A stretch of 34,352 nucleotides of DNA from Streptococcus oralis subsp. dentisani (GTDB lineage Bacteria; Bacillota; Bacilli; Lactobacillales; Streptococcaceae). The stretch's first letter is position 1; every line of letters begins with the position of its first letter. The notes below the pieces were generated by a model. It saw nothing but the letters and a program-made list of their open reading frames with translations, had not been told where the DNA came from and did not search any database. Made by a program: the position numbers and the translations under genes. Where the stretch lies: assembly GCF_002096335.1 (NCBI RefSeq), contig NZ_NCUW01000022.1, forward strand, positions 1-34,352, written 5' to 3'. Of the stretch, positions 18,208 through 24,427 are shown in pieces.

Positions 18208-18234
18208 AAATCAGAGTGAAAACTCTGATTTTTT
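18208..18234 (+). terminator. Terminator after tkt
   Basis: AAATCAGAGT (18208-18217) pairs with ACTCTGATTT (18222-18231) around GAAA and runs into Ts. Confidence 0.9.
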
Positions 18235-18259
18235 ATTGGCATAAAAGCAAGGCGCAACC

Positions 18260-18288
18260 TTGTAAAAGTAGTTGAAATTTGATATAGT
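18260..18288 (+). promoter_or_regulatory. Promoter of yajC
   Basis: TTGTAA (18260-18265), a 17-nt spacer and TATAGT (18283-18288). Confidence 0.65.
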
Positions 18289-18318
18289 AGTCCTATGTAA
18301 AATACAAAGGAGAAAACA

Positions 18319-18639
18319 ATGAATCCAAATATTACTTTCTTAATCATGCTTGTAGGGATGATGGCTTTGATGTTCTTTATGCAACGTTCTCAAAAGAAAC
18401 AAGCCCAAAAGCGTATGGAAAGCTTGAACAAGCTTCAAAAAGGCTATGAAGTGATCACAATCGGCGGACTTTACGGAACAGTGGATGAAGTAGATACTGA
18501 GAAGCAAACAATCGTACTGGACGTAGATGGTGTTTATTTGACTTTTGAATTAGCTGCTATCAAGACAGTGTTGCCCCTTAAAGAAGCAGTGACACCAGAA
18601 GGAACAGTTGTTGACGAAGGCGGAGCAATCGAAGAATAA
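18319..18639 (+). CDS. yajC: Preprotein translocase accessory subunit YajC
   Basis: YajC is a small membrane partner of the Sec translocase and YidC. It has 106 residues: one N-terminal membrane helix (FLIMLVGMMALMFFMQ), a basic stretch after it (RSQKKQAQKRM), and the conserved GYEVITIGGLYGTVDEVD followed by a cytosolic beta domain. The ribosome site is AAAGGAGAA. A terminator overlaps its stop, so the phosphatase gene that follows is reached only by read-through or by a promoter I could not see. Confidence 0.95.
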   Translation: MNPNITFLIMLVGMMALMFFMQRSQKKQAQKRMESLNKLQKGYEVITIGGLYGTVDEVDTEKQTIVLDVDGVYLTFELAAIKTVLPLKEAVTPEGTVVDEGGAIEE

Positions 18640-18665
18640 AACGGGATCCTATCACTCCCGTTTTT
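18638..18665 (+). terminator. Terminator overlapping the yajC stop codon
   Basis: AAAACGGGA (18638-18646) pairs with TCCCGTTTT (18656-18664) around a 9-nt loop and ends in TTTTT. Confidence 0.8.
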
Positions 18666-18687
18666 CTATGATATGAGAGGAAAAGGG

Positions 18688-19131
18688 ATGAAAAAAATAG
18701 TATTTGTGTGCTTAGGAAATATCTGTCGTAGCCCCATGGCAGAATTTGTGATGAAGTCCATGACGAGTGATTATCAAATTGAGAGTCGTGCAACTTCGTC
18801 TTGGGAACACGGCAATCCGATTCATAGGGGAACGCAAGGGATTTTTCTTAGATATCAGATTCCTTATGACAAAGACAAAACATCGCTTCGGATTGGCAGA
18901 GAAGATTTTGAGTCGTTTGATTACATTATCGGTATGGATGCTTCAAACGTTTCAGATTTGCGTCAAATGTGTCCTCAGGAATTCCAGTATAAAATCTACT
19001 CTTTTGCATCTGAAAGTGTTCCAGATCCTTGGTATACAGGAGATTTTGAGGAAACCTATGCTCGTATCACAAGTGGATGTCAAAGCTGGCTAGATCGATT
19101 AGAAAATGAGAGTGACAATGGAAAAGTTTAA
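18688..19131 (+). CDS. Low-molecular-weight protein tyrosine phosphatase
   Basis: This 147-residue enzyme dephosphorylates phosphotyrosine. The active-site P-loop is VCLGNICRSP, with Cys8 as the nucleophile, Arg14 and Ser15. The general-acid loop is DPWYTGDFEETY, with Asp113. ATG 18688 is chosen because AGGAAAAGGG lies just before it and it places the P-loop at the usual distance from the N-terminus; an earlier in-frame ATG at 18673 lacks a ribosome site. The next gene overlaps its end, so the two are translated together. The substrate is unknown. Confidence 0.95.
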   Translation: MKKIVFVCLGNICRSPMAEFVMKSMTSDYQIESRATSSWEHGNPIHRGTQGIFLRYQIPYDKDKTSLRIGREDFESFDYIIGMDASNVSDLRQMCPQEFQYKIYSFASESVPDPWYTGDFEETYARITSGCQSWLDRLENESDNGKV

Positions 19132-19531
19132 AGAAATCTTTGAAAAATATCGAGTTTATCTAACTCGCCCGCGTATAGAGATTGCAACAGTCCTTCTAAT
19201 CGCTATCTGTGCCGTGTCAGTTTTTCTATTAAACACACCAAAAAAGGGTGTACTGACACTTGATAATGGTACGCTTGTTTATGATGGAACCTTGGTAAGA
19301 GGAAAGATGAATGGTCAGGGGACCATGACTTTTGAAAATGGAGACCAATATACAGGTGATTTCAATAATGGCGCCTTTAATGGAAAAGGGACTTTCCAAT
19401 CAAAATCTGGGTGGAAATACGAAGGTGATTTTGTAAATGGCCAGGCTGAAGGTCAAGGGAAGTTGACGACAGAACAAGAAGTTGTCTATGAAGGAACCTT
19501 TAAACAAGGCATTTTTCAACAAAAACAGTAG
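19118..19531 (+). CDS. Membrane-anchored MORN-repeat protein
   Basis: This 137-residue protein has an N-terminal cytoplasmic stretch (MEKFKEIFEKYRVYLTRPR), one membrane helix at about 22-42, and an outer domain with about four MORN repeats: LVYDGTLVRGKMNGQGTMTF, DQYTGDFNNGAFNGKGTF, WKYEGDFVNGQAEGQGKL, and a partial VVYEGTFKQGIF. MORN repeats are short beta hairpins, often involved in membrane or protein contacts. ATG 19118 has GAGAGTGA just upstream; an in-frame ATG at 19106 has no ribosome site. It overlaps the phosphatase gene by 14 nt. The function is unknown. Confidence 0.85.
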   Translation: MEKFKEIFEKYRVYLTRPRIEIATVLLIAICAVSVFLLNTPKKGVLTLDNGTLVYDGTLVRGKMNGQGTMTFENGDQYTGDFNNGAFNGKGTFQSKSGWKYEGDFVNGQAEGQGKLTTEQEVVYEGTFKQGIFQQKQ

Positions 19532-19556
19532 TCTCTAGGTGAGGAGACTATTTTTT
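19529..19556 (+). terminator. Terminator after the MORN gene
   Basis: TAGTCTC (19529-19535, beginning with the stop codon) pairs with GAGACTA (19544-19550) and is followed by six Ts. Confidence 0.85.
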
Positions 19557-19620
19557 AAAACAAAAAAGAAATCGCTTTCTATAATGATTGCTAGAGAAGA
19601 ATCTTCAATGTAGAAAAAGT

Positions 19621-19656
19621 TTGTGAAATAAAAAAATTTTCATCGCAATTTCACAA
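19621..19656. promoter_or_regulatory. Distal Rex-like inverted repeat upstream of adhE
   Basis: TTGTGAAAT (19621-19629) and ATTTCACAA (19648-19656) are perfect inverted copies of the Rex half-site with an 18-nt gap. The wide gap makes it an unusual operator. Each arm alone could be one half of a degenerate site. Confidence 0.45.
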
Positions 19657-19699
19657 TCGATAGAGCAAAATCCCGTAGCACCGCAATATTGAAAAAAAA

Positions 19700-19728
19700 T
19701 TCACAAATGAATAAAGTTTCTTTGTGAA
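19700..19728. promoter_or_regulatory. Middle Rex-like inverted repeat upstream of adhE
   Basis: TTCACAAA (19700-19707) and TTTGTGAA (19721-19728) are perfect 8-bp inverted arms with a 13-nt gap. The half-sites point outward compared with the other two elements. It lies just upstream of the -35. Confidence 0.45.
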
Positions 19729-19743
19729 ACCTACATGAAACTG

Positions 19744-19772
19744 TTTACAAAGTCTGAAAAAAGAGTTATAAT
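19744..19772 (+). promoter_or_regulatory. Promoter of adhE
   Basis: TTTACA (19744-19749), a 17-nt spacer and TATAAT (19767-19772). The 271-nt stretch from the preceding terminator to the adhE ATG otherwise holds only the Rex-like elements and the ribosome site. Confidence 0.8.
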
Positions 19773-19776
19773 AAAC

Positions 19777-19794
19777 TTGTGAAAAAATTAACAA
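19777..19794. promoter_or_regulatory. Rex operator at the adhE transcription start
   Basis: TTGTGAAAAAATTAACAA is an 18-bp palindrome close to the Rex consensus TTGTGAA-N4-TTCACAA, with one base off in the right arm. It starts 4 nt after the -10, so bound Rex would block initiation when NADH is low. Confidence 0.75.
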
Positions 19795-19827
19795 AGGATA
19801 AAATCCTTTAAGGCTATGGAGGATAAT

Positions 19828-22479
19828 ATGGCTGATAAAAAAACAGTAACACCTGAGCAAAAACAACTTGCTGCTGAGAAGCATGTCGACGGTCTCGTGA
19901 AAAAAGCCTTGGTTGCACTTGATGAAATGCGCAAGTTGAACCAAGAACAAGTTGACTACATCGTGGCAAAAGCTTCGGTCGCAGCCCTTGATGCGCACGG
20001 TATCCTAGCACAACATGCAGTTGAAGAAACTGGTCGCGGTGTATTTGAAGACAAGGCAACGAAAAACCTTTTTGCCTGTGAGCACGTTGTCAATAATATG
20101 CGCGGTGTTAAAACTGCTGGTGTTATAGAAGATGATCCTGTTACTGGTTTGACTAAGATTGCTGAGCCTGTCGGAGTTGTTTGTGGTATCACTCCAACAA
20201 CGAACCCAACATCAACAGCAATTTTCAAAGCATTGATTGCCTTGAAGACACGTAACCCAATCGTTTTTGCCTTCCACCCATCTGCTCAAGAATCATCTGC
20301 TCACGCAGCGCAAATCGTTCGTGATGCAGCTATCGCAGCTGGCGCACCTGAAAACTGTGTTCAATGGATTACAGAGCCATCTATGGAAGCAACTGGAGCG
20401 CTTATGAACCACGAAGGTATTGCGACTATCCTTGCAACAGGTGGTAATGCCATGGTTAAGGCTGCTTACTCATGTGGTAAACCAGCTCTTGGAGTAGGTG
20501 CCGGAAACGTTCCTGCCTATGTTGAAAAATCAGCTGACCTTTGTCAAGCTGCTCATGACATCGTGATGTCTAAATCATTTGATAATGGTATGGTCTGTGC
20601 ATCAGAACAAGCGGTTATCATTGATAAAGAAGTGTATGACGAATTTGTAGAAGAATTCAAATCATACCACACTTACTTTGTAAACAAAAAAGAAAAAGCT
20701 CTTCTTGAAGAATTCTGTTTCGGCGTGAAAGCAAACAGCAAAAACTGTGCAGGTGCTAAACTAAATGCAAACATCGTTGGTAAACCGGCTGCATGGATTG
20801 CAGAACAAGCAGGATTCAGCGTTCCAGAAGGAACAAACATCTTGGCGGCAGAGTGTGCAGAAGTAGGACCAAAAGAACCATTGACTCGTGAAAAATTGTC
20901 ACCAGTTATTGCTGTTCTAAAAGCTGAAGACACAGAAGATGGTCTTACAAAAGCACGTCAAATGGTTGAGTTTAACGGACTTGGTCACTCAGCAGCTATC
21001 CATACAAAAGACGAAGAACTAGCTAAACGCTTTGGTACAGAAATCAAAGCAATGCGTATTATCTGGAACTCTCCATCTACTTTCGGTGGTATCGGTGACG
21101 TATACAATGCCTTCATTCCATCATTGACACTTGGATGTGGTTCATACGGACGCAACTCAGTTGGTGATAACGTGAGCGCTATCAACCTTCTAAACATCAA
21201 GAAAGTAGGGAAACGTAGAAATAATATGCAGTGGTTTAAAGTTCCTTCAAAAATTTACTTCGAACGCAATTCTATCCAATACCTTCAAACATGTGAAGAT
21301 ATTGAACGCGTTATGATCGTTACGGACAAATCTATCGAAAAACTTGGCTTTGTTCAACGTGTTATCGATCAATTGAACGCACGTAGCAACCGTGTGACAA
21401 TTCAAGTATTCTCAGATGTTGAACCAGATCCAGACATCACAACTGTAGAACGTGGTGCTGAAGTGATGAAAGCATTTGAACCAGATACAATTATCGCTCT
21501 TGGTGGTGGTTCACCAATGGATGCAGCCAAAGTAATGTGGCTCTTCTACGAACAACCACAAATCGACTTCCGTGACTTGGTTCAAAAATTCATGGACATC
21601 CGTAAACGTGCCTTCCGCTTCCCATCACTTGGTAAGAAAGCGAAGTACATCGGTATCCCAACAACTTCAGGTACAGGTTCAGAAGTAACACCATTTGCCG
21701 TTATCTCTGATAAGAAAAACAACCGTAAATACCCATTGGCTGACTACTCATTGACACCAACTATTGCCATTGTTGACCCTGCTTTGGTTGAATCAGTTCC
21801 TGACTTCATCGCTGCTGATACAGGTATGGACGTCTTGACTCACGCGACTGAAGCCTACACTTCAAACTTCGCTAACGACTATACAGACGGTATCGCCCTT
21901 CAAACAATCAAACTTGTTTTTGAATGGTTGGAAAAATCTGTTAAGACAGCTGATCCAGAAGCACGTGAAAAAATGCACAATGCATCTACAATGGCTGGTA
22001 TGGCTTTCGCCAATGCCTTCCTTGGTATGAGCCACTCAATGGCCCACAAGATTGGTGGTGTTCACCATACTGTTCACGGACGTACAAACGCAATCTTGCT
22101 TCCATACGTTATCCGTTACAATGGTACTCGTCCATCTAAGACGACTACATGGCCTAAATACAACTACTGGAAAGCTGATGAGAAATTCCAAGACATCGCG
22201 AAAATGCTTGGTTTGCCTCACTCAACTCCAGAAGAAGCAGTTGAAGCATACGCTAAAGCTGTTTACGACCTTGGTGTTGCAGTAGGTATCAAGATGAACT
22301 TCAAAGACCAAGGAATCGATGAAAAAGCTTGGAAAGACAGCTTGCATGAAATTGCCTTGCTTGCTTATGAAGACCAATGTTCACCTGCTAACCCACGCTT
22401 GCCAATGGTAGCTGACATGGAAGAAATCATGGCAGATGCTTACTATGGCTATGCAGAACGTCCAGGACGTCGCAAATAA
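19828..22479 (+). CDS. adhE: Bifunctional acetaldehyde-CoA/alcohol dehydrogenase
   Basis: AdhE reduces acetyl-CoA to acetaldehyde and then ethanol, regenerating NAD in fermentation, and forms long spirosome filaments. It has 883 residues. The aldehyde dehydrogenase half (about 1-445) holds the catalytic Cys257 in FDNGMVCASE and ITPTTNPTST. The iron alcohol dehydrogenase half (about 455-883) holds ALGGGSPMDAAK, GIPTTSGTGSEVTPF, and the iron ligands in DTGMDVLTHATEA and MSHSMAHKIGGVHHTVHGR. ATG 19828 is preceded by GGAGGA; an ATG at 19816 would overlap that ribosome site. The codon choice is strongly biased, as in highly expressed genes. Confidence 0.98.
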   Translation: MADKKTVTPEQKQLAAEKHVDGLVKKALVALDEMRKLNQEQVDYIVAKASVAALDAHGILAQHAVEETGRGVFEDKATKNLFACEHVVNNMRGVKTAGVIEDDPVTGLTKIAEPVGVVCGITPTTNPTSTAIFKALIALKTRNPIVFAFHPSAQESSAHAAQIVRDAAIAAGAPENCVQWITEPSMEATGALMNHEGIATILATGGNAMVKAAYSCGKPALGVGAGNVPAYVEKSADLCQAAHDIVMSKSFDNGMVCASEQAVIIDKEVYDEFVEEFKSYHTYFVNKKEKALLEEFCFGVKANSKNCAGAKLNANIVGKPAAWIAEQAGFSVPEGTNILAAECAEVGPKEPLTREKLSPVIAVLKAEDTEDGLTKARQMVEFNGLGHSAAIHTKDEELAKRFGTEIKAMRIIWNSPSTFGGIGDVYNAFIPSLTLGCGSYGRNSVGDNVSAINLLNIKKVGKRRNNMQWFKVPSKIYFERNSIQYLQTCEDIERVMIVTDKSIEKLGFVQRVIDQLNARSNRVTIQVFSDVEPDPDITTVERGAEVMKAFEPDTIIALGGGSPMDAAKVMWLFYEQPQIDFRDLVQKFMDIRKRAFRFPSLGKKAKYIGIPTTSGTGSEVTPFAVISDKKNNRKYPLADYSLTPTIAIVDPALVESVPDFIAADTGMDVLTHATEAYTSNFANDYTDGIALQTIKLVFEWLEKSVKTADPEAREKMHNASTMAGMAFANAFLGMSHSMAHKIGGVHHTVHGRTNAILLPYVIRYNGTRPSKTTTWPKYNYWKADEKFQDIAKMLGLPHSTPEEAVEAYAKAVYDLGVAVGIKMNFKDQGIDEKAWKDSLHEIALLAYEDQCSPANPRLPMVADMEEIMADAYYGYAERPGRRK

Positions 22480-22493
22480 TCGTTTATCAGCCT

Positions 22494-22523
22494 AGAGGCA
22501 GGAGTTATCCTGTCTCTTTTTTT
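22494..22523 (+). terminator. Terminator after adhE
   Basis: AGAGGCAGGA (22494-22503) pairs with TCCTGTCTCT (22508-22517) around GTTA, with one G-U, then seven Ts. Confidence 0.9.
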
Positions 22524-22550
22524 GTACATTTTTTTGAAAAATGTTATAAT
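22522..22550 (+). promoter_or_regulatory. Promoter of the ComR/Rgg-like regulator gene
   Basis: TTGTAC (22522-22527), a 17-nt spacer and TATAAT (22545-22550) with TG one base upstream. The leader holds an inverted repeat TTGGCT (22566-22571) and AGCCAA (22591-22596) that partly covers the ribosome site AAGGGAG. Confidence 0.7.
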
Positions 22551-22612
22551 AAGCGTATATGTTTGTTTGGCTATCAAAGTTTTTGTATCGAGCCAAGGGA
22601 GAAATGTAAGAG

Positions 22613-23524
22613 ATGAATGATTTAGGGGAAAAGGTAAGACGCCTTAGAGAGGAGAAAGGGCTTAGTCGTCCAGTCTTTTGCGGGGATGAGTCGGAATTAT
22701 CAGTCCGTCAGTTGGTCCGCATCGAGAAAGGAGAATTTCGTCCTACGATAAAAACACTAGAATATATAGCGAATAGGCTAGATATTCCAACCTATATTCT
22801 GATGCCAGACTATAAGGAATTACCCAAGCGTTACCAAGAATTAAAATACTTTCTTCTTCATCATCCTGACTATGGAGACAAAGAGTTGCAGGAACGAAAG
22901 GAAGAATATTTTGATGAGATTTTTGAATGTTTTTATGATGATTTGCCACGTGATGAGAAAGTGATAGTGGATTGTCTTCAAGCTATAGATGAGGTGAGGG
23001 CGACTAGTAATTCCTTATACGGAAGTAGTGTGATTGAGGGCGGTCTTCAAGACTTACTATCCAGAGATGTATATAAAGCCGAGGACTTTTTGAAATTGAG
23101 ACTGTATTTCAACTGTCAGTTAATGGATGGTTTAAATGTGGGTGAGATAAAAGAATCTGAGCATGAAACCATTCTTTGTTTTCATGACAAACTAATTTCT
23201 CAGGTTGATAAGATAGAGTTCGATTGTTTGGACTTGCTTAGAGATTCCTTGTTAGCTTCTTTAGCTTGTATAGAAATTATGGGGCTGTTTCATTATTTTA
23301 AGAGAGCAGTTGAGACCTTAAATAAAATAGGACAGAAAACACGAGATTTTCAAAAACAACCAATTGTCTTGATGGTGGAGTGGAAATATTATATTCAGAT
23401 GGATTATGAAACAGCCAAACAAAAGTATGAAGAAGCAAAAATGATGGCAAGGATGTTTGGTAATGAGCAGTTACTAATTAGTTTAGACAATGAATGGGCT
23501 GAGGACCTAAAAAGATATTGTTAA
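22613..23524 (+). CDS. ComR/Rgg-like peptide-sensing transcriptional regulator
   Basis: This 303-residue protein has an N-terminal XRE helix-turn-helix (residues about 5-60) and a C-terminal all-helical region of the TPR type that binds peptide pheromones in the Rgg/ComR/PlcR superfamily. LREEKGLSRPVFCGDESELS followed by VRQLVRIEKGEFRP resembles the ComR helix-turn-helix as I recall it (the VRQL-RIEKGE core). ComR directly activates genes once bound to the XIP peptide. Context supports this: a ComR-box-like palindrome and a 16-codon gene for a WW-motif peptide lie within 140 bp downstream. Rgg, ScuR or TprA relatives are the alternatives. The exact subfamily needs a tree. Confidence 0.85.
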   Translation: MNDLGEKVRRLREEKGLSRPVFCGDESELSVRQLVRIEKGEFRPTIKTLEYIANRLDIPTYILMPDYKELPKRYQELKYFLLHHPDYGDKELQERKEEYFDEIFECFYDDLPRDEKVIVDCLQAIDEVRATSNSLYGSSVIEGGLQDLLSRDVYKAEDFLKLRLYFNCQLMDGLNVGEIKESEHETILCFHDKLISQVDKIEFDCLDLLRDSLLASLACIEIMGLFHYFKRAVETLNKIGQKTRDFQKQPIVLMVEWKYYIQMDYETAKQKYEEAKMMARMFGNEQLLISLDNEWAEDLKRYC

Positions 23525-23536
23525 ATTGTTTATAGG

Positions 23537-23573
23537 AGTGACATTTCTGTCATTGGAGGAATGTCGCTTTTTT
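23537..23573 (+). terminator. Terminator of the regulator gene, with the operator inside it
   Basis: AGTGACATT (23537-23545) pairs with AATGTCGCT (23560-23568), with one G-U, across a 14-nt loop, followed by six Ts. The left arm and loop contain the ComR-box-like palindrome, so one DNA stretch may serve as both terminator and operator. Confidence 0.65.
23539..23552. promoter_or_regulatory. ComR-box-like palindrome
   Basis: TGACATTTCTGTCA is a perfect TGACA-N4-TGTCA palindrome. ComR boxes have a GACA-N4-TGTC core followed by a T-tract and then the -10. Here a T-tract (23568-23573) and CATAAT (23587-23592) follow in that order. No usable -35 exists at 17 nt (TCGCTT), consistent with an activator-dependent promoter. 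Confidence 0.65.
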
Positions 23574-23586
23574 GTTACAATGGATT

Positions 23587-23592
23587 CATAAT
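23587..23592 (+). promoter_or_regulatory. -10 element of the peptide operon
   Basis: CATAAT lies 34 nt after the palindrome and 20 nt before the peptide ATG. Confidence 0.5.
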
Positions 23593-23611
23593 AAAGAGAA
23601 AGGAATTTACT

Positions 23612-23662
23612 ATGATTAAAATACTGATTTTTCTATTTATCACGGGTGGGTGGTGGACTTGA
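23612..23662 (+). CDS. ComS-like pheromone precursor with a C-terminal WW motif
   Basis: This is a 16-codon gene encoding MIKILIFLFITGGWWT. It has a ribosome site (AAAGGAA, 23599-23605). The product is a short hydrophobic peptide with adjacent Trp residues just before the C-terminus. This is the layout of ComS precursors, such as that of S. mutans ending in GLDWWSL, whose last seven or so residues form the XIP signal. It lies directly after a ComR-like gene and a ComR-box-like site. Known ComS/SHP peptides are exported, trimmed and re-imported by the Ami/Opp permease. I infer the same here. It is too short for standard gene callers. Confidence 0.7.
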   Translation: MIKILIFLFITGGWWT

Positions 23663-23677
23663 GTTTAGAGGAATGAT

Positions 23678-23968
23678 ATGCTAGAATTTGAACGAATAAA
23701 CAATGTTTTATTGACTGGCATGTCAGAAGTAGGAGATGTACTGCTCATTCGACAAACACTATCAAATCTTATTCAAGTAGAAATAAGAGTTAATGGCTAC
23801 TTACTGGATTTGATTACAATAAAACCCAAAAAGTTAAAAATTTATCCTTTAGTAGGTATTAAAAAAAATGCACTTATTCTCGTTCAAGAAGTAAGTGTAG
23901 GACTTGATATGACGTTAGAGAATAACAGGACATTTAGGAATTTTAATTTTTTTAGAAGATTAAAATAA
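23678..23968 (+). CDS. Small protein of unknown function in the peptide operon
   Basis: I do not recognise this 96-residue protein. It has no signal peptide and no clear membrane helix. It looks beta-rich (VEIRVNGYLLDLITI, KIYPLVGI, ALILVQEVSVGLDM) and ends in a basic tail (NFFRRLK). AGAGGA lies 5 nt before the ATG, and the gene starts 15 nt after the WW peptide stop, so it should be co-transcribed. The position suggests a role in processing, immunity or regulation of the peptides, but nothing in the sequence decides this. Confidence 0.65.
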   Translation: MLEFERINNVLLTGMSEVGDVLLIRQTLSNLIQVEIRVNGYLLDLITIKPKKLKIYPLVGIKKNALILVQEVSVGLDMTLENNRTFRNFNFFRRLK

Positions 23969-23993
23969 GAATCAAAGAAAAGGAGAAAAATAT

Positions 23994-24089
23994 ATGTGGC
24001 GTTGGGTATGGAGAATTGTAAGATGGATTTTAATTAATTTACTATGGGAACCTCTCTGGGGCTGGGTTAAACAGTGGTTTAGTAAATAG
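23994..24089 (+). CDS. Trp-rich leaderless peptide 1 (putative bacteriocin)
   Basis: A 31-residue peptide begins MWRWVWRIVRWILINLLW and ends WVKQWFSK. It has eight Trp, five Lys/Arg and one Glu, for a net charge of about +4. There is no double-glycine leader, Sec signal or cysteine. An N-terminal Met followed by a basic, Trp-rich amphipathic helix resembles leaderless (class IId) bacteriocins such as the aureocin/lacticin Q type, though I see no clear sequence match. The ribosome site AAGGAG lies 10 nt ahead. It is the first of three similar genes. Confidence 0.8.
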   Translation: MWRWVWRIVRWILINLLWEPLWGWVKQWFSK

Positions 24090-24100
24090 GAGGAATTGTT

Positions 24101-24196
24101 ATGTGGCGTTGGGTATGGAAAATTGTAAAATGGATTTTAATTAATTTAATGTGGACAGCTATTTGGGCTTGGGTTGCACAGTGGTTTAGTAAATAG
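24101..24196 (+). CDS. Trp-rich leaderless peptide 2 (putative bacteriocin)
   Basis: A 31-residue peptide, identical to peptide 1 at 23 of 31 positions. All eight Trp are at the same positions (2, 4, 6, 11, 18, 22, 24, 28). Changes are mostly Arg/Lys swaps in the first half and EPL to TAI in the middle. It has no acidic residue and a net charge of about +4. The AGGAGG ribosome site overlaps the stop codon of peptide 1, so translation of the two is likely coupled. Confidence 0.8.
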   Translation: MWRWVWKIVKWILINLMWTAIWAWVAQWFSK

Positions 24197-24207
24197 GAGG
24201 AATTATT

Positions 24208-24300
24208 ATGTGGCGTTTCGTATGGAGAATTATCAAATGGATTATTATTGACTGGATTTTAACAGCAATTTGGGGCTGGGTAAAACAATGGTTTAGTTAA
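24208..24300 (+). CDS. Trp-rich leaderless peptide 3 (putative bacteriocin)
   Basis: A 30-residue peptide, the most divergent of the three. It starts MWRFVWRIIKWIIIDW and ends WVKQWFS, without the final Lys. It has seven Trp: Phe replaces Trp4, a new Trp is at 16, and the Trp at 18 is lost. Net charge is about +3. The AGGAGG overlaps the stop of peptide 2. Conservation of the Trp/charge pattern despite sequence change suggests selection for a membrane-active helix. Confidence 0.8.
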   Translation: MWRFVWRIIKWIIIDWILTAIWGWVKQWFS

Positions 24301-24364
24301 TAACAGATGATAAATAATTTCTATTAGAAATTACTAGAATGATTATAATTGAATAAAAAAATAA

Positions 24365-24427
24365 TTGATAGTTATGTCTCGGTTTGAAAATGGGCATTCT
24401 CAAAAAGATTATAGACATAACTATCAA
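24365..24427. repeat. Large imperfect hairpin between the peptide genes and the ABC transporter
   Basis: TTGATAGTTATGTCT (24365-24379) and AGACATAACTATCAA (24413-24427) form a perfect 15-bp stem. Its 33-nt loop holds a second hairpin, TTTGAAAATG (24383-24392) with CATTCTCAAA (24395-24404), with one mismatch. No T-tract follows. It could stabilise the peptide mRNA or limit read-through, so that peptides are made in excess of the transporter. The rest of the 158-nt gap is AT-rich with nothing else clear. Confidence 0.75.

Larger units (their letters stand above)
23978..24300 (+). repeat. Three tandem ~107-bp units, each carrying one small peptide gene
   Basis: The three start codons lie at 23994, 24101 and 24208, exactly 107 nt apart. 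Each unit repeats ribosome site, ATGTGGCGT..., and AAACAGTGGTTTAGT-like 3' end. The stop TAG of units 1 and 2 is part of the next AGGAGG ribosome site. This indicates local gene duplication followed by divergence. Confidence 0.9.

Noticed and set aside
23678..23968. The 96-residue gene as a bacteriocin precursor
   Set aside because: It has no double-glycine leader, no Cys-rich or Gly-rich core, and is not amphipathic like the neighbouring peptides.
23978..24300. Short CRISPR-like or BOX/RUP repeat array
   Set aside because: The period is 107 nt, the units are coding throughout with conserved reading frame and ribosome sites, and there are no alternating repeat/spacer parts.
24344..24349. TATAAT as a separate promoter for the ABC transporter
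   Set aside because: There is no -35 at 16-18 nt and no extended -10. In such AT-rich DNA the hexamer is expected by chance.
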